A DNA stretch of 64,000 nucleotides, from NCBI GenBank assembly GCA_026119855.1, contig JAOWBW010000248.1:867310-931309 (forward strand), in the 5' to 3' direction. Shown piece by piece: positions 48,070-58,087 of this stretch (position 1 is the stretch's first letter; every line of letters begins with the position of its first letter). Under the pieces are notes generated by a model. It made no database searches and was not told the DNA's origin. It was given only the letters and a program-made list of their open reading frames with translations. This stretch comes from Campanula takesimana (lineage: Eukaryota; Streptophyta; Magnoliopsida; Asterales; Campanulaceae). A program made the translations under genes and the position numbers.

Positions 48070-49128
48070 CTATGAATCAGTAAGAAGATTACAGCTGTAA
48101 CATTCATGGGGAAAGTACCAGTAATTTGAATTTCTTCCACAAGGAAGAACATAAGTGCTATCGTATTGAGTCCTCCCGCGCCCAAGCCAGTTACTAGTCT
48201 TCACAACCGCAGAGGACTTAACACTGTTAACAAACAAGCTCTCCTCCCCCACACCCTCCTCTCTTAACACCCATTTCATCTTCTCAAAGTCAAACTCACG
48301 CTTTATTATGTTTTCATTTCCTCTCCATTCAGGATGATCCACCATGAAGAGCCTTTCCCCTGAACTAACTAACTCTCTCTTTTTAGATGGCATCCTCTTT
48401 ACATCAAGTAGCTTCAGACTTGACAAGGCGTCATTTAGCTTCATTTCCCCTATTCTTCCATCACTGTTTAACACATATATTTTACCCTTGAAGAAGGCCA
48501 AGTCCACAATATTCCAAACTCGGCTTGGAATCGGGAGAAGTACCCACTCGGAGTCACCAGATCCAGAATACATCACGTGGTTCCAATTATCTCCCGTACA
48601 TAGTATCACTACTACGGGTTTGGATAGCCAAGATGAATAGACGAGGATAGCCCGGAAAAGTGTATAAAAGTAGGATGCGTTTTGAGGCAGAGGCGGGAAA
48701 TAAAGTTCATGTCTTGTAAAGGGATTCACAAGATACAACGCAGAAGAGCGTTTTCTCCGGCAGATAATTAGGTACCCACACGAAACACCTACACAATAAC
48801 CACCTCTAGATGAAGTGCCAAGATCTGTCTCGTACCTTCTTCCTTCATCAAATATGTTGGTCAAGGTACAAACTTTATTTGATACGGTCATAAGAAGAGG
48901 CTCTTTTCGTTTAAAGAAGGTTGACCGGTTTGAAAGAGCTTCTGATCTCCATGACATGCAAACACTGCTGAAAGCCAGGAAATCAAAGAGCCCCAGCTTC
49001 ATTATGATGAGCATGAGGATGTCCATGGGAAGATTTTCCCATGGGCGTGCATCTTCATTGCTGGTGGCCAACCTCCTCCTTCGGCAGGTCCGAAAAGGGT
49101 TTTTTCTGACATTGCTGCTGCTTGCCAT
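48070..49128 (-). CDS. F-box protein with DUF295 domain
   Basis: The 352-residue protein is an F-box/DUF295 type, a plant family whose F-box binds SKP1 in SCF ubiquitin ligases; targets are generally unknown. The F-box is at residues ~28-68 (PWENLPMDILMLIIMKLG...SVCMSWRS) behind a basic N-terminus. DUF295 follows (~140-340), with LYLVNPFTRHELYFPPLP, NHVMYSGSGDSEWVLLPIP, DLAFFKGKIYVLNSDGRIG and FMVDHPEW. I chose the ATG at 49126-49128 (CATATGGCAAG context); an upstream in-frame ATG (49161) adds 11 non-F-box residues. It has no introns or disabling changes and its length suits the family. It is the only complete member of the four-unit array; A, B and C have broken copies. Confidence 0.92.
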   Translation of the reverse strand: MASSSNVRKNPFRTCRRRRLATSNEDARPWENLPMDILMLIIMKLGLFDFLAFSSVCMSWRSEALSNRSTFFKRKEPLLMTVSNKVCTLTNIFDEGRRYETDLGTSSRGGYCVGVSCGYLIICRRKRSSALYLVNPFTRHELYFPPLPQNASYFYTLFRAILVYSSWLSKPVVVILCTGDNWNHVMYSGSGDSEWVLLPIPSRVWNIVDLAFFKGKIYVLNSDGRIGEMKLNDALSSLKLLDVKRMPSKKRELVSSGERLFMVDHPEWRGNENIIKREFDFEKMKWVLREEGVGEESLFVNSVKSSAVVKTSNWLGRGRTQYDSTYVLPCGRNSNYWYFPHECYSCNLLTDS

Positions 49129-50131
49129 ATGTCCTTTTAACACAAAATAAGGGGAAAACATTAAAATGGCAATAAAAGATTAATAATCTTAGCACATGTT
49201 CACTTGTCCTTTAATCCTAACAACGCCCATAAATTCAATCAACACACTAAATTGTAACGCTTACCCAAAAATTTGGTTATTATGCTATCCAAATATGCAA
49301 TTTAACTATGGAGGAACAATCAATTTACCCACAATGAAGAAGAACATAAAGGAACTCTCAGTCCAGAAGTCAGCATTGTTGCAAAGATTTCTATGGGAAA
49401 AAAACAAAAGCAGCTGTCTGGTTTTAGCTTCCTGACTAATTGTGTTTCATCTCTTCATTTATGCATGGCCTCTCTAAAGTGGAATAAGTTAAGTGGGAAT
49501 GTCGTACCATGTCACTAGGGCGTTGTGGCGCGATGCACCGTCTCAATACCAACTGATGGAATGGTGGTAGTGAGGTGTTCTATAACTGCCCTGGATCTCA
49601 GTGGGGGTGGTTTGTTTTAATTGAAAGACGCTACAAATAACATAGTTTTGCAGACTAATTTTCCTAAAGTAGACAAAACCAAATGTAAGAAACAGCATAA
49701 ACCAATTTGTACCCCTCCCCTTCTCTCCTCTTATTACAAGGCAAAGAAGAAGTTTATTAGCAGGGCGGAAGCACATTCACATTCCCTTGGTTTTAGGGCT
49801 ATGTCATTTTTCCCACCTTTGAGTTTAGGAAAATAACATTTTACCACTATAAACAATAATTATGGCAATTTTGACCCCCTCCCTTTAATTTAGGAAAAAA
49901 AAACCCACTAAATCATAATTTTGACCCCTTCTAGTGAAATCCTGACTTCGCCACAGGCCACAGCACACACTAAAGTAAGAATCCAACCGAGCAGTCTGCA
50001 GTCTCTAGAGACTCCGTGAATTCATCCAAAGCACAAAATACCAAAATATTCGAGAAGCACCATAGCAATTTGCAGGAAAACTCAAATATAAATTCACCAA
50101 AGAAATAGGTCTGTTGGTGAAAAAAAAAGGA
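49129..50131. other. Upstream region of the F-box gene, no gene seen
   Basis: This contains the presumed promoter of the minus-strand F-box gene, but I see no clear TATA box at a decisive place. It has an AT-rich stretch at 49160-49320. The rest holds short open frames only, with no recognisable features. Confidence 0.4.
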
Positions 50132-50202
50132 GGTCTAATTGAGAGTTGACCTTGATTTACTGGATTTAGAATCCAGTGTCCCGGCCACTAGACCATGGGA
50201 CC
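50132..50202 (-). pseudogene. tRNA-Gln-derived pseudogene with CUA anticodon
   Basis: The 71-nt minus-strand sequence aligns end to end with the tRNA-Gln at 52909/53490. Its D arm and a perfect anticodon stem (CTGGA/TCCAG) are kept; the loop TTCTAAA gives anticodon CUA. The T stem (TCAAG/CTCAA) and acceptor stem have mismatches, so I call it a pseudogene. Confidence 0.7.
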
Positions 50203-50329
50203 CCTCCATTTACGAATAATCAATTATGCCTGAGTTTAATATAGGTTTGGCTATTCCATTAGCTTCTCTATGCATTAAGGTTATTGAAGTCTATTAGGGT
50301 ATGTCTTTTGCCAGACTTTATAGCAATTA

Positions 50330-50566
50330 CTCCCTCCGTCCCGGACTAAGGTTCTTAGTTTGACTTTACATGGAGATTAAGAAAAAGTAAATGTTGTGAG
50401 TATGAAAAAGTAAGAGAAAGTAGGAGAGATAAAGTGGGTAGGGAGTTTTTGTTGTGAGAATGACAAGTGGGTCCCATGGTCCATTTTAGGTAATAAAGCA
50501 ACTAAGAACCTTAGTCTGGGACAAACCAAAAAGGAAAGTAAGAACCTTAGTCTGGGACGGAGGGAG
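50330..50566. mobile_element. Stowaway MITE (237 bp)
   Basis: Ends CTCCCTCCGTCCCGGACTAA and TTAGTCTGGGACGGAGGGAG, flanked by TA. The right end is partly duplicated inside (AAGAACCTTAGTCTGGGAC occurs twice, about 40 bases apart). Confidence 0.88.
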
Positions 50567-50694
50567 TATAATTTTTTTGAACTTATTTTATTTTCCTTTT
50601 TGATTCCTGATTATTATATATGTTTCCACTCTAGGTGGATTTCCTGTCACATGATACCAAAACAAATATCAGAAGAACTCACAGAATCATAACA

Positions 50695-51110
50695 ATGAAA
50701 TCTTGAAAAATTACTTTCATTCAATACCCTTTCTAAGTCTAAAGCTAGAATGGACACGGTTCATTTGATTAGACACCACTAAAAGATACTTTTAGGATGA
50801 ATGTCATAACAATGAAATCACGAAAAATCACTTTCATTCAATACCCTTTCTAAGTCTAAAACTAGAATGGACATGGTTCATTTGATCAGACACCACTAAA
50901 AGATACTCCCTCCGTCCCAAAATGATTTTCACATTTGACTATTCAAACTTTTTAAGGATATGAACACTTGCTTCACTAGCCATGTTGTGTTTATGAACAT
51001 TTAAGCCTAAATTGTAGAAATGAGAAGAACTTTTTGGGACAATGAAAAATGACAAATGAGAAGATCATTTTGGGACGGAGGGAGTACTTTTAAGATGAAT
51101 GAAATAAAAA
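50695..51110. repeat. Tandem duplication of about 119 bp, second copy with a Stowaway
   Basis: The first copy (about 50695-50813) and second copy (about 50814 onward) share ATGAAATC..GAAAAATYACTTTCATTC and CACCACTAAAAGATAC. The second copy is opened by the MITE 50906-51084; the first shows the empty site. Confidence 0.85.
50906..51084. mobile_element. Stowaway MITE (179 bp) in the duplicated segment
   Basis: Ends CTCCCTCCGTCCCAAAATGA and ATCATTTTGGGACGGAGGGAG-type, flanked by TA at 50904-50905 and 51085-51086. It is a sister of 20940-21118. The upstream tandem copy keeps AAGATACTTTTAGGATGAAT uninterrupted. Confidence 0.92.
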
Positions 51111-51520
51111 AAAATGAAGTCCATGTTTAAAGAAGAAACACTTGAATTCCATGTTTTCTTAAATCATGTGAAAAGTCAATTGGAAAACTTGCTTTGGGAC
51201 AGTGAAGTAACTAAAGTCCGTGAAGCTTTTCCATTTAGAAGACAGATTTTCATCGTTAGTGATACAACATAGTCTACCAACAAACACATAAATAAAAATA
51301 GAAGAAGGGAGGGAGGCAAGATTACTCACCTATAGAACGAACAACAACAATCAAGCCTCAATTAAAAAATGATTTGGGTCACCTGTAGAACGAACATAGG
51401 AAAAACGAATCAAAGGAGAATAACTGTTTAATATTCAAAGTTTTCTCCACCTAGGCATGCAAATGGAAAGTTATAACATCAGAAAAGTATAGGAGAATGA
51501 ATGTTGAAAAAGTAAAAGCA

Positions 51521-51592
51521 GGTCCCACCGAGATTTGAACTCGGGCTATTGGATTCAAAGTCCAATGTCCTGACCACTAGACCATGGGGACC
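51521..51592 (-). tRNA. trnQ-UUG: tRNA-Gln (anticodon UUG), one extra base in the acceptor stem
   Basis: The minus strand folds as tRNA-Gln: D arm GTCT...GGAC, anticodon arm TTGGA-CTTTGAA-TCCAA (anticodon UUG), T arm CCGAG-TTCGAAT-CTCGG-like, and TGGGACC 3' acceptor strand. It is 72 nt, while its relatives are 71. The 5' strand reads GGTCCCCATGG with one extra C, which costs a pair or bulges the acceptor stem. A T-run terminator (CTTTTACTTTTT) follows. CCA is not encoded, as usual for nuclear genes. It may be functional or recently inactivated. Confidence 0.85.
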
Positions 51593-51599
51593 ATACATG

Positions 51600-52335
51600 A
51601 CGAGCCACCCTCTTTATAACAGATAACAACTAATGTTCCATGGAAAATACTATTTTGTAAATCAACAGCAAATATATGCCAATCAAGTTGGTATCACTAA
51701 GCAACAGCGCCTAAAATGTTGGAATTCTATGTTTATGGACTAGGATCGAATGTGTTTAGAAAACATGTACGTGTGTGCACATGCATTAGTAAGTAAGAAG
51801 GGAAAGAAAAAAACATTGTGGCAGCATATGAGGAGCCTAAATGAATGTAGGATACGTTTGAGACAAAATATTCAAACTTCAACGGTCAGTTTATTATGCT
51901 AATTAGGTAAGCCAACGAGCACTGAACAGCAGAAATAAGAAAGAAAACAGCAAGGATGGTAAAAATATGTCCCACAGACATTCAAGCATTCAAAACATTT
52001 CCATAGAGTGGACAACATGTTAGAAAGTTGGAATCCTTATTCATACCTAAACAATAAGAATATGTTTTGACTTGCTAATCCTAAATCCTACCAAAACATT
52101 ATACCAGAACAGCACACATACACCACCAAAAGGAAAAGCATAAAAAAGAAAAAGGGCAATGTAAATTCGGCTGAAAAAGAGCAGTTGTCTAGTCTTGAAA
52201 TCTAGTAATATTATGACGGACATTATTTAATACATAAATAACAGTTAAAGAAGGTATACATAAATTCCCACCATTATAAGAAATGAGATAAAACTAGGAT
52301 TGTCTAATTGATTTGACATAAAATCTATAAAACCA
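51600..52335. other. Non-coding spacer in the tRNA cluster
   Basis: There is AT-rich sequence with no gene seen. The flank ACATGACGAGCCACCCT next to 51592 recurs beside the tRNA at 53964, so the spacer is part of a duplicated tRNA-bearing segment with a period of about 2373 bases. Confidence 0.5.
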
Positions 52336-52405
52336 GGTCCAACTGAGATTTAAACTCAGGGTACTAGACTAAAAAAACAATGTCCTGACCACAAGACCAT
52401 GACAC
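52336..52405 (-). pseudogene. tRNA-Gln pseudogene
   Basis: The minus strand aligns along its length to the tRNA-Gln sequences nearby (GGTCTTGTGGTCAGGACATTG and CTGAGTTTAAATCTCAG), but the anticodon arm is replaced by a T-run and the acceptor stem is mispaired. Confidence 0.75.
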
Positions 52406-52962
52406 TACTCTAGCCAGGAGACACAACAATTTTCCTTGAGATATAATAGTGTCCAAATACCAATGCACAAGGAAATACTTTTTGAAGATACGAAATTATA
52501 TGGAAAAGATGCACCGATCTCCATTGGTGTCATTAAGCAATGTACCGCTTAAAAGGTGAGAAGATTACGCTTCCAAAAGGTGGAGGCTCTGAGTTTGAGT
52601 CACACATCATATGGAAATCCCAAGAAGTCTAGGCTGGTAAAGACCAAATGTGTATTGAATAATAGTCTTCTGCCGGGGGAGCACCTTCTAATCAATAAAC
52701 AAAGGGGGATGAAACCCTATGACATGGCAACTGAAAGGAGCCTACATCGATCTAAAATTTCTTAACGGCACATCAGTTGTACAGGTTGAAGAGCGGAGTA
52801 GAAACCCAAATTAATTTGTCTAACCTGGAAAAGAAACAGGCCTTTAGAAAGAAAAGAAGAAAGAAAGGAGTGAAACAAAACATAAAGGAGCTTATAGTAT
52901 GAAAAACAGGTCCCACCGAGATTTGAACTCGGGTTACTGGATTCAGAGTCCAATGTCCAGAC

Positions 52963-53465
52963 CAGTGGCGAAGTCAGAAAATTTCGGGAAGGGGGACAAG
53001 ATTGGTTGGAGAAAAAATTATACTTATTATGTACTCCCTCCGTCCCACCTCACTTGACACCCAAGAGGTGGGCACAATAACTAACGAAAAAGAATAAAAT
53101 AAGGAAAATGTGTGGTAGAAAATGAAGAGAGATAATGAGTGGGGTAAATAGTAGTGTTGGTTGAATAAATTGAGTGGTGGAAAATAAAGAGAGAGAATAA
53201 GTGGTGGGGTAGAGTGAATATAAAATTATAAAAAGTAGGCTATTTTAGGAAGTGTCAAGTGAGCTGGGACGGAGGGAGTATAGAAAATTGGATTAAAAGG
53301 GGGTCAAAATGATATTTTAGTACAAATTTGCTAGAAATAAAGGGGGTCGAAATAGGCAAAAACAATATTTTTAATGTATTTTTCTAGAATTTATAAGTAC
53401 TAAAATGTCATTTCTCGAAAGTTAAGGGGGTCGACCCCCATCAACTGTGGGTGGCTTCGCCATTG
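52963..53465. mobile_element. hAT-type MITE inserted in the tRNA gene (503 bp)
   Basis: Ends CAGTGGCGAAGTCAG and (inward from right) CAATGGCGAAGCCAC. The flanks GTCCAGAC (52955-52962) and GTCCTAAC (53466-53473) are an 8-bp target duplication with two later changes. 8-bp duplication and CA-GTGGCG ends suit hAT. A Stowaway is nested in it. Confidence 0.9.
53034..53278. mobile_element. Stowaway MITE nested in the hAT MITE (245 bp)
   Basis: Ends CTCCCTCCGTCCCACCTCAC and GTGAGCTGGGACGGAGGGAG, flanked by TA (53032-53033, 53279-53280). It is the family also found at 12106-12346 and 36318/38480, in the opposite orientation. Confidence 0.9.
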
Positions 53466-53893
53466 GTCCTAACCACTAGACCATGGGACCCTCCATCTAC
53501 AACTGGGACTCCCATTGAATATGGCTAATGGTAATGAGTAGGAATATTCCTTTTGGAAAACATATTTAGAATAGGGAATCTCATCGAAGCTATATAACAC
53601 AATTGATGAGAGAGGTATGTGACAATTTCTCGGTTAAATTGTGTATCTGTACAAAAAGGAATTCTCGGATTTTGATAGTAATTTATCCATGAGTTTCTTA
53701 TGGGATTAAGTTGTTTCCTTAGATTTTATATGTAGTACTAGTAACATTTGTGCGCTATATCTTTTTTAGTTCTCTATAAGATTGGGAATAGCCAGGACCT
53801 CAATGGTTAATGTTCGATGTCTTGCTCCCCCTAGGCATGCAAATGAAAAGTTAACAGCAAAAAAGTAGAGAAGAATACTAAAAAGTAAAAGCA

Positions 53894-53964
53894 GGTCCCA
53901 CCGAGATTTGAACTCGGGCTATTGGATTCAAAGTCCAATGTCCTGACCACTAGACCATGGAACC
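53894..53964 (-). tRNA. trnQ-UUG: tRNA-Gln (anticodon UUG)
   Basis: A complete 71-nt cloverleaf: acceptor GGTTCCA/TGGGACC (one G-U pair), D arm, anticodon arm TTGGA-CTTTGAA-TCCAA (anticodon UUG), T arm CCGAG-TTCAAAT-CTCGG. A T-run terminator (GCTTTTACTTTTTAG) follows. Both flanks match those of the copy at 51521, so the two arose by duplication. It carries no disabling change and is the best candidate for a functional gene in the cluster. Confidence 0.93.
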
Positions 53965-54339
53965 ATACATGATGAGCCACCCTTTGTTATAGATAGCTAA
54001 TGTTTAGAAAAATAATTTTTGTTTATACAAAATCTACAGAAAATATATGCTAATCAAGTTGGTGTCCTAAGCAGTATGCAACCTAAAACATGGATAGATA
54101 TATAATTAACAGGGAGCATATGTTTCTAAAAGTAATTTAAACGTTTTAGAGAAACTAGCAAATAAGAAAAAATATGAGAATATTATGGCAGTCTACAAAA
54201 CGGAACTTAAAACTTCCTAGTGTACCAGTTGAACCTATTTGAGAAAAAGATCATAATTCATTTGCTAATTAGGTAAAGCAATGAGTAGTGACTAGTCAAC
54301 AAAAGAAATAAGAAAATAAAATAAAAAATGGTAATAAGA

Positions 54340-54411
54340 GGTTCCATTGAGATTTGAGCAAAGGCTACTAGGCTCCAAGTCCATGTGCAGATAACAAGGC
54401 CTAGGGGACTC
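54340..54411 (-). pseudogene. tRNA-Gln pseudogene
   Basis: It matches the tRNA-Gln series over its length (ending GGAACC on the minus strand, T-arm-like CTCAAATCTCAATG), but the anticodon arm and D arm are mispaired. On the same strand and in the same cluster as the others. Confidence 0.65.
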
Positions 54412-54419
54412 CATTTTCA

Positions 54420-55970
54420 GTACACTATCTAAACACTCAAAACATTCCATATACTGGACGCAAAATGTTTGGAAATGGGAATCCCGATTCTTATCTAAAC
54501 AATATGAAGAACATGATTAGAAATGCAACTCCCTATTCCTAGCTAAACAAAATTTATCAAAACAGCTAGAATTATTGTACCAACAAGTTTAGGAGCCTCT
54601 TAATCTAGCAACAATTCACTTGACAAATGAAGCTAAACAATATGGAGCGATAATGATTATTTGAATGCAACATATTACGTATAAAGATAGACAGGGATAC
54701 AGCAGTCTTGTCTTCTCTCATATTTTACGAAAGCTCCTATCCTATCCAACAATTATAGGCTCACAACATACACACAAGGAGAAGAAAATCAAATATAATA
54801 TAATAATGGACAATGTACAAAGTCGTCATCACATCTTGATTAAATACATACAAAAAGAAACACCCAAATCAAGCTTGAAAGATATGCATACAACTAAAGA
54901 GTACAGATGAAGAGAAAATGAGACTAAAAAAGATCAAAATTCATACACTCTACAGAAACAATATTCATAACCCTAACAAGTAGAGGGTCACGACATACGA
55001 CAAAAGCGGAAAGGAAATCAAAATGAATAACAGATGAATATAATAATGAACATCGCACTAAGACACTTTCCATATTGATAAATCAAGAAACCAAAATCAA
55101 GATTGCTCACTATAATTATGGGACAAAAGGAAAGTATGACATTTATTATGGGACGGAAGGAGTATTATAAAGGACAAAGGACTAAGAGAAACCAAAATCA
55201 AGATTGCTGACTTTAATTTTCATGGTCAATTCATTGAACTTTGACCAAAAAAAATTTCTTGAAATTCTAAGAACTGCTATTGATAAATCAAGAATACAAA
55301 GTGAAAGTTAAAATCTAATTGGACATTAAAATCAAAATAAAAGTGGGACTATCTTTTAGAACTAAGGAAGTAAAAAAAGGGATACATCATACACAAACAC
55401 AAAAGGAATGTAATTGGCAGAGTACAAAGAAGAACTTGTATTTTGAATATAAGCATACAAAAAGAAAAACCCAAATCAAGCTTGAAATATGTACAGAAGA
55501 AGAGAATATGTGGGTAAAGAGCCACTCACAGAAACAACAATGGAGGAGTATTCGTCCAAGACACAGAGAGTGTATTGGGAATCGGTGCGGAGTCGTACAA
55601 TTTCAATTAAATTCAAAAGGGGTCGGCCGTCGGCGTTTGCATTTATGGATGAAGAAACGGCAGGCATGAAAATGGAGTTGCGGGGGTGATTTCATAGGGT
55701 CGGACTTGGATTGGTGGGGGTGGGGGTTTGGGTGGGGAGGGAGGGTTTAGTGAGGAATTGAAACAAGAAGCCTGTCGATCTTTCAACAGCTTCAGTTCTT
55801 GTTATTTCGAACAATTTAATTTAGTTTTTTTTTTTTTTTCCTTTTATGAAGCAAGAGATCATACGATTTATTCACAGATAAACTCCACACCAGCAAGAGG
55901 CTCCATCCAAACACATACAGTATATTACAAACTTGATGTTACCATGATTCAGTGATGGTATGAACTTGAT
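54420..55970. other. Non-coding interval with internal duplication
   Basis: No recognisable gene. ACCCAAATCAAGCTTGAAA occurs at about 54864 and 55469 in related contexts (each preceded by CATACAAAAAGAAA), a dispersed duplication. A short minus-strand frame at 55667-55476 and the G-rich stretch 55680-55745 could belong to a 5' exon, but nothing supports a product. A degraded Stowaway end (GGGACGGAAGGAGTA) lies near 55152. Confidence 0.45.
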
Positions 55971-55973
55971 AAT

Positions 55974-56624
55974 TGTTGAACCGGGCCGAGGCAAAGGGCC
56001 ATGAAGACAAAATAATTATTGAGTAATGTGATAAATATTGGGCCAAGAAGAAGCAAACAATCATAGGGCGAGCAACCTGGGCCCACAAGCCCAAGATCAG
56101 ATTATGAATCCCCTAGCGAGGTAACCTTCATGGGCGACATTATAAGAGGCGACATGTAAACTTATTACCGCCGACGGGATCATAACAAAAGTAAGCAATG
56201 TGTGATAATAGGGGGCCCACGGAATCTTAGGCAGTTAATAGTGGCGTGGGAGAGCATGAAAAGGGTTGATTTAACTGCTTTTAAAATAACCAATAAGGAC
56301 TTGCCAACAGGATAAAGATCACGTGAAACGCACAAAACGTGAGCACGAGACGCGCACATGACGAACTAGTATAAATACAAGGAGGACGTCTATGATAAAG
56401 GTAATCCCTGTTTTTTCCTTGCTTACACATACACACACAGTTTTTCTCTATTTTCGTCTATAAAGCCGATCCTTACTCTCACGCCGGAGGGGCTTCCGCC
56501 GGAGTCGCTCCCGGTGCAGTCACCCCTGTTTTCCTTGTGCAGGCGCTGTCTGAGGAGCGGAGCTGATCCCTGTTAGACTACATCTGGACCGGGTGCACTG
56601 GAGGCAAATTTTCCAGGCGCATCA
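55974..56624 (+). repeat. 5' LTR of a Tat-lineage Ty3/Gypsy element (651 bp)
   Basis: TGTTGAACCGGGCC starts and CAGGCGCATCA ends the LTR. A TATAAATA box lies at 56370-56377. The LTR is followed directly by ATTGGTTCCGTTGCCGGGA (56625-56643), a slightly altered form of the tRNA-Asp-type primer-binding site usual in Tat/Athila elements. The partner LTR is not in the window. Confidence 0.8.
56370..56377 (+). promoter_or_regulatory. TATA box of the Tat LTR
   Basis: TATAAATA in the U3-like part of the LTR, with the CTTACACATACACACACAG leader about 50 bases further on; it fits a start of transcription near 56400. Confidence 0.55.
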
Positions 56625-56981
56625 ATTGGTTCCGTTGCCGGGAATCTTGAATTTTCTTCAGATCAGTGACCAAAGGATCATCTAGGAAAGAATTTCGGTG
56701 ATTTGGGGTGGAAAATCGGTGACGTAAGGAATAGTAATTGGGTATCTCTGTTTAAATTGTAATTAGGGGTCTGAGTTAATGTGATTGTTGGGTTGGGTGG
56801 TGATATCAGAAAGTGATTTTGATTTTGGCATATATCAGTAATTGTGTTTACATTCTAAACTGGTTAATTGCTGTAATCAGAACTAGATGGTAGAATTGTA
56901 ATTGTGACAAATTTATGAATCATTGATTGTACTAGTTTTTGATTTCTTAATTGCTGATAAGAATTGTGAAGAGAATAATTC

Positions 56982-57664
56982 ATGCCAGACGAAACTCCTG
57001 TTAAGAACATGATAATTCGCTCCAGTAATGCTCAGGGAATGGACATTCCCAATCCTGCCGGAGATAACAATGAGGGTGATGACAATTTCGATGGTAAGAA
57101 GACTAGCGGGAACGACGACCATTGGAATGTTACCCGGCGAGAAGAAGCTCTGCATCAATTAAAAGGAAAGGGGAGGGGCTTGGTTGGAAGAACTCCCAAA
57201 GGCATTATGGTATGTACGAACCACCGTTAAAGGGTCCACGGGGGAACTGCATTTGCTATGACGTACGGCTCGGAAGCAATGGCACCCGCGGAAATGGCAC
57301 TACCGACACACAGAGTAGCCTGTTATGACGAGATAAGAAACTGCCAGCGGCAGTGTCATGAGTTGGATTTAATAGAGGAAAGGCGAATACAGGCCCGAAT
57401 GAGAATGATAAATTATAAGCAGAAGATGAAGTCGCAGCATGACAGGCGAGTTCAAAAAGATCATTTAGCCCAGGGGATTGGGTGTTAAGGAGTGTTGAAG
57501 CCCAAGGCCGAAAGCCAGGATATTCAAAGTTAGACCCGACATGGGAAGGGCCATACCAAGTCGACAAGATGCTGCGGGAAGGTACATACAAATTGAAGGA
57601 TGCAGGAGGAAAGGAGATAAAGCACGGCTGGAATGCTCACCACCTAAAACGATATTTCCCGTAA
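56982..57664 (+). pseudogene. Tat element gag start fused to integrase C-terminus
   Basis: From 56982 a gag-like N-terminus (MPDETPVKNMIIRSSNAQGM...) runs for about 70 codons. Near 57185 it continues, in shifted frames, with ELPKALWYVRTTVKGSTG, MTYGSEAMAPAEMALPTHRV and LDPTWEGPYQVDKMLREGTY...NAHHLKRYFP. These are the integrase C-terminal parts of Tat-type Gypsy elements. Gag, protease, reverse transcriptase, RNase H and most of integrase are missing. Extra bases near 57240 and 57483 break the frame. It is a deletion derivative. Confidence 0.85.
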
Positions 57665-58087
57665 GTACGTTATGAATTTATAATGTCGTAGAGCAGCATT
57701 TGGGGAAGGGTTATTTAATTATTTATTCTTAGTACACTTGAAAGTTTTTCTGTATAGCTGATTTTATGGAAATTTGTATGACAAAGCTTCACATCATTGC
57801 GAAATCTAAAATATAGAATCATATGATGGAATATAAAGGCCTATGTTTTCGATGTTGCTATCACATGTTTTCATTTCACAAACGATAGCTTACAATAGAA
57901 GGTACATTGCGAGATGTAAGCTGCTGGTAAAAAAAAAAAAAAAAAAAAAAAGACATGACATTTTATAAAAATAAAAAATGCTCTAAATTCATACAATAAC
58001 CTAAATGCGCTTAGAAATCGCAAACGGTGGAAAGTACCAAAGTTTTTCTTCAAAACAAAAATTCCTTACAAAACAAGGAAATCAAAT

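Larger units (their letters stand above)
41432..49200. repeat. Tandem unit D of the array
   Basis: The start phrase (TTTGCTAGTTTACAATAAAAT) and the ATCAAAATAAGTGT that follow match the starts of A and B. The unit then takes in the nest 41787-45321 and a repeat-rich zone, and resumes similarity to C at 47090. It alone keeps a complete F-box gene; no TOPLESS-like exons lie beyond it. Confidence 0.7.
52909..53490 (-). pseudogene. trnQ-CUG: tRNA-Gln (anticodon CUG) gene split by a hAT MITE
   Basis: The halves 53490-53466 and 52954-52909, without the insert and one copy of its duplication, give a canonical 71-nt tRNA-Gln: acceptor GGTCCCA/TGGGACC fully paired, anticodon loop CTCTGAA (anticodon CUG), T arm CCGAG/CTCGG. 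A T5 terminator follows on the minus strand (CTGTTTTTCAT). The break falls in the D-arm/anticodon-arm junction. At 503 bp the insert should prevent a mature product. Confidence 0.93.

Noticed and set aside
52540..52700. Possible tRNA-derived SINE
   Set aside because: A B-box-like GAGTTTGAGTC is present, but there is no clear A box, tail or target duplication.
55319..55760. Possible gene start upstream of the Tat element
   Set aside because: Overlapping short frames on both strands have no recognisable domain or splice structure, so I left it as non-coding.
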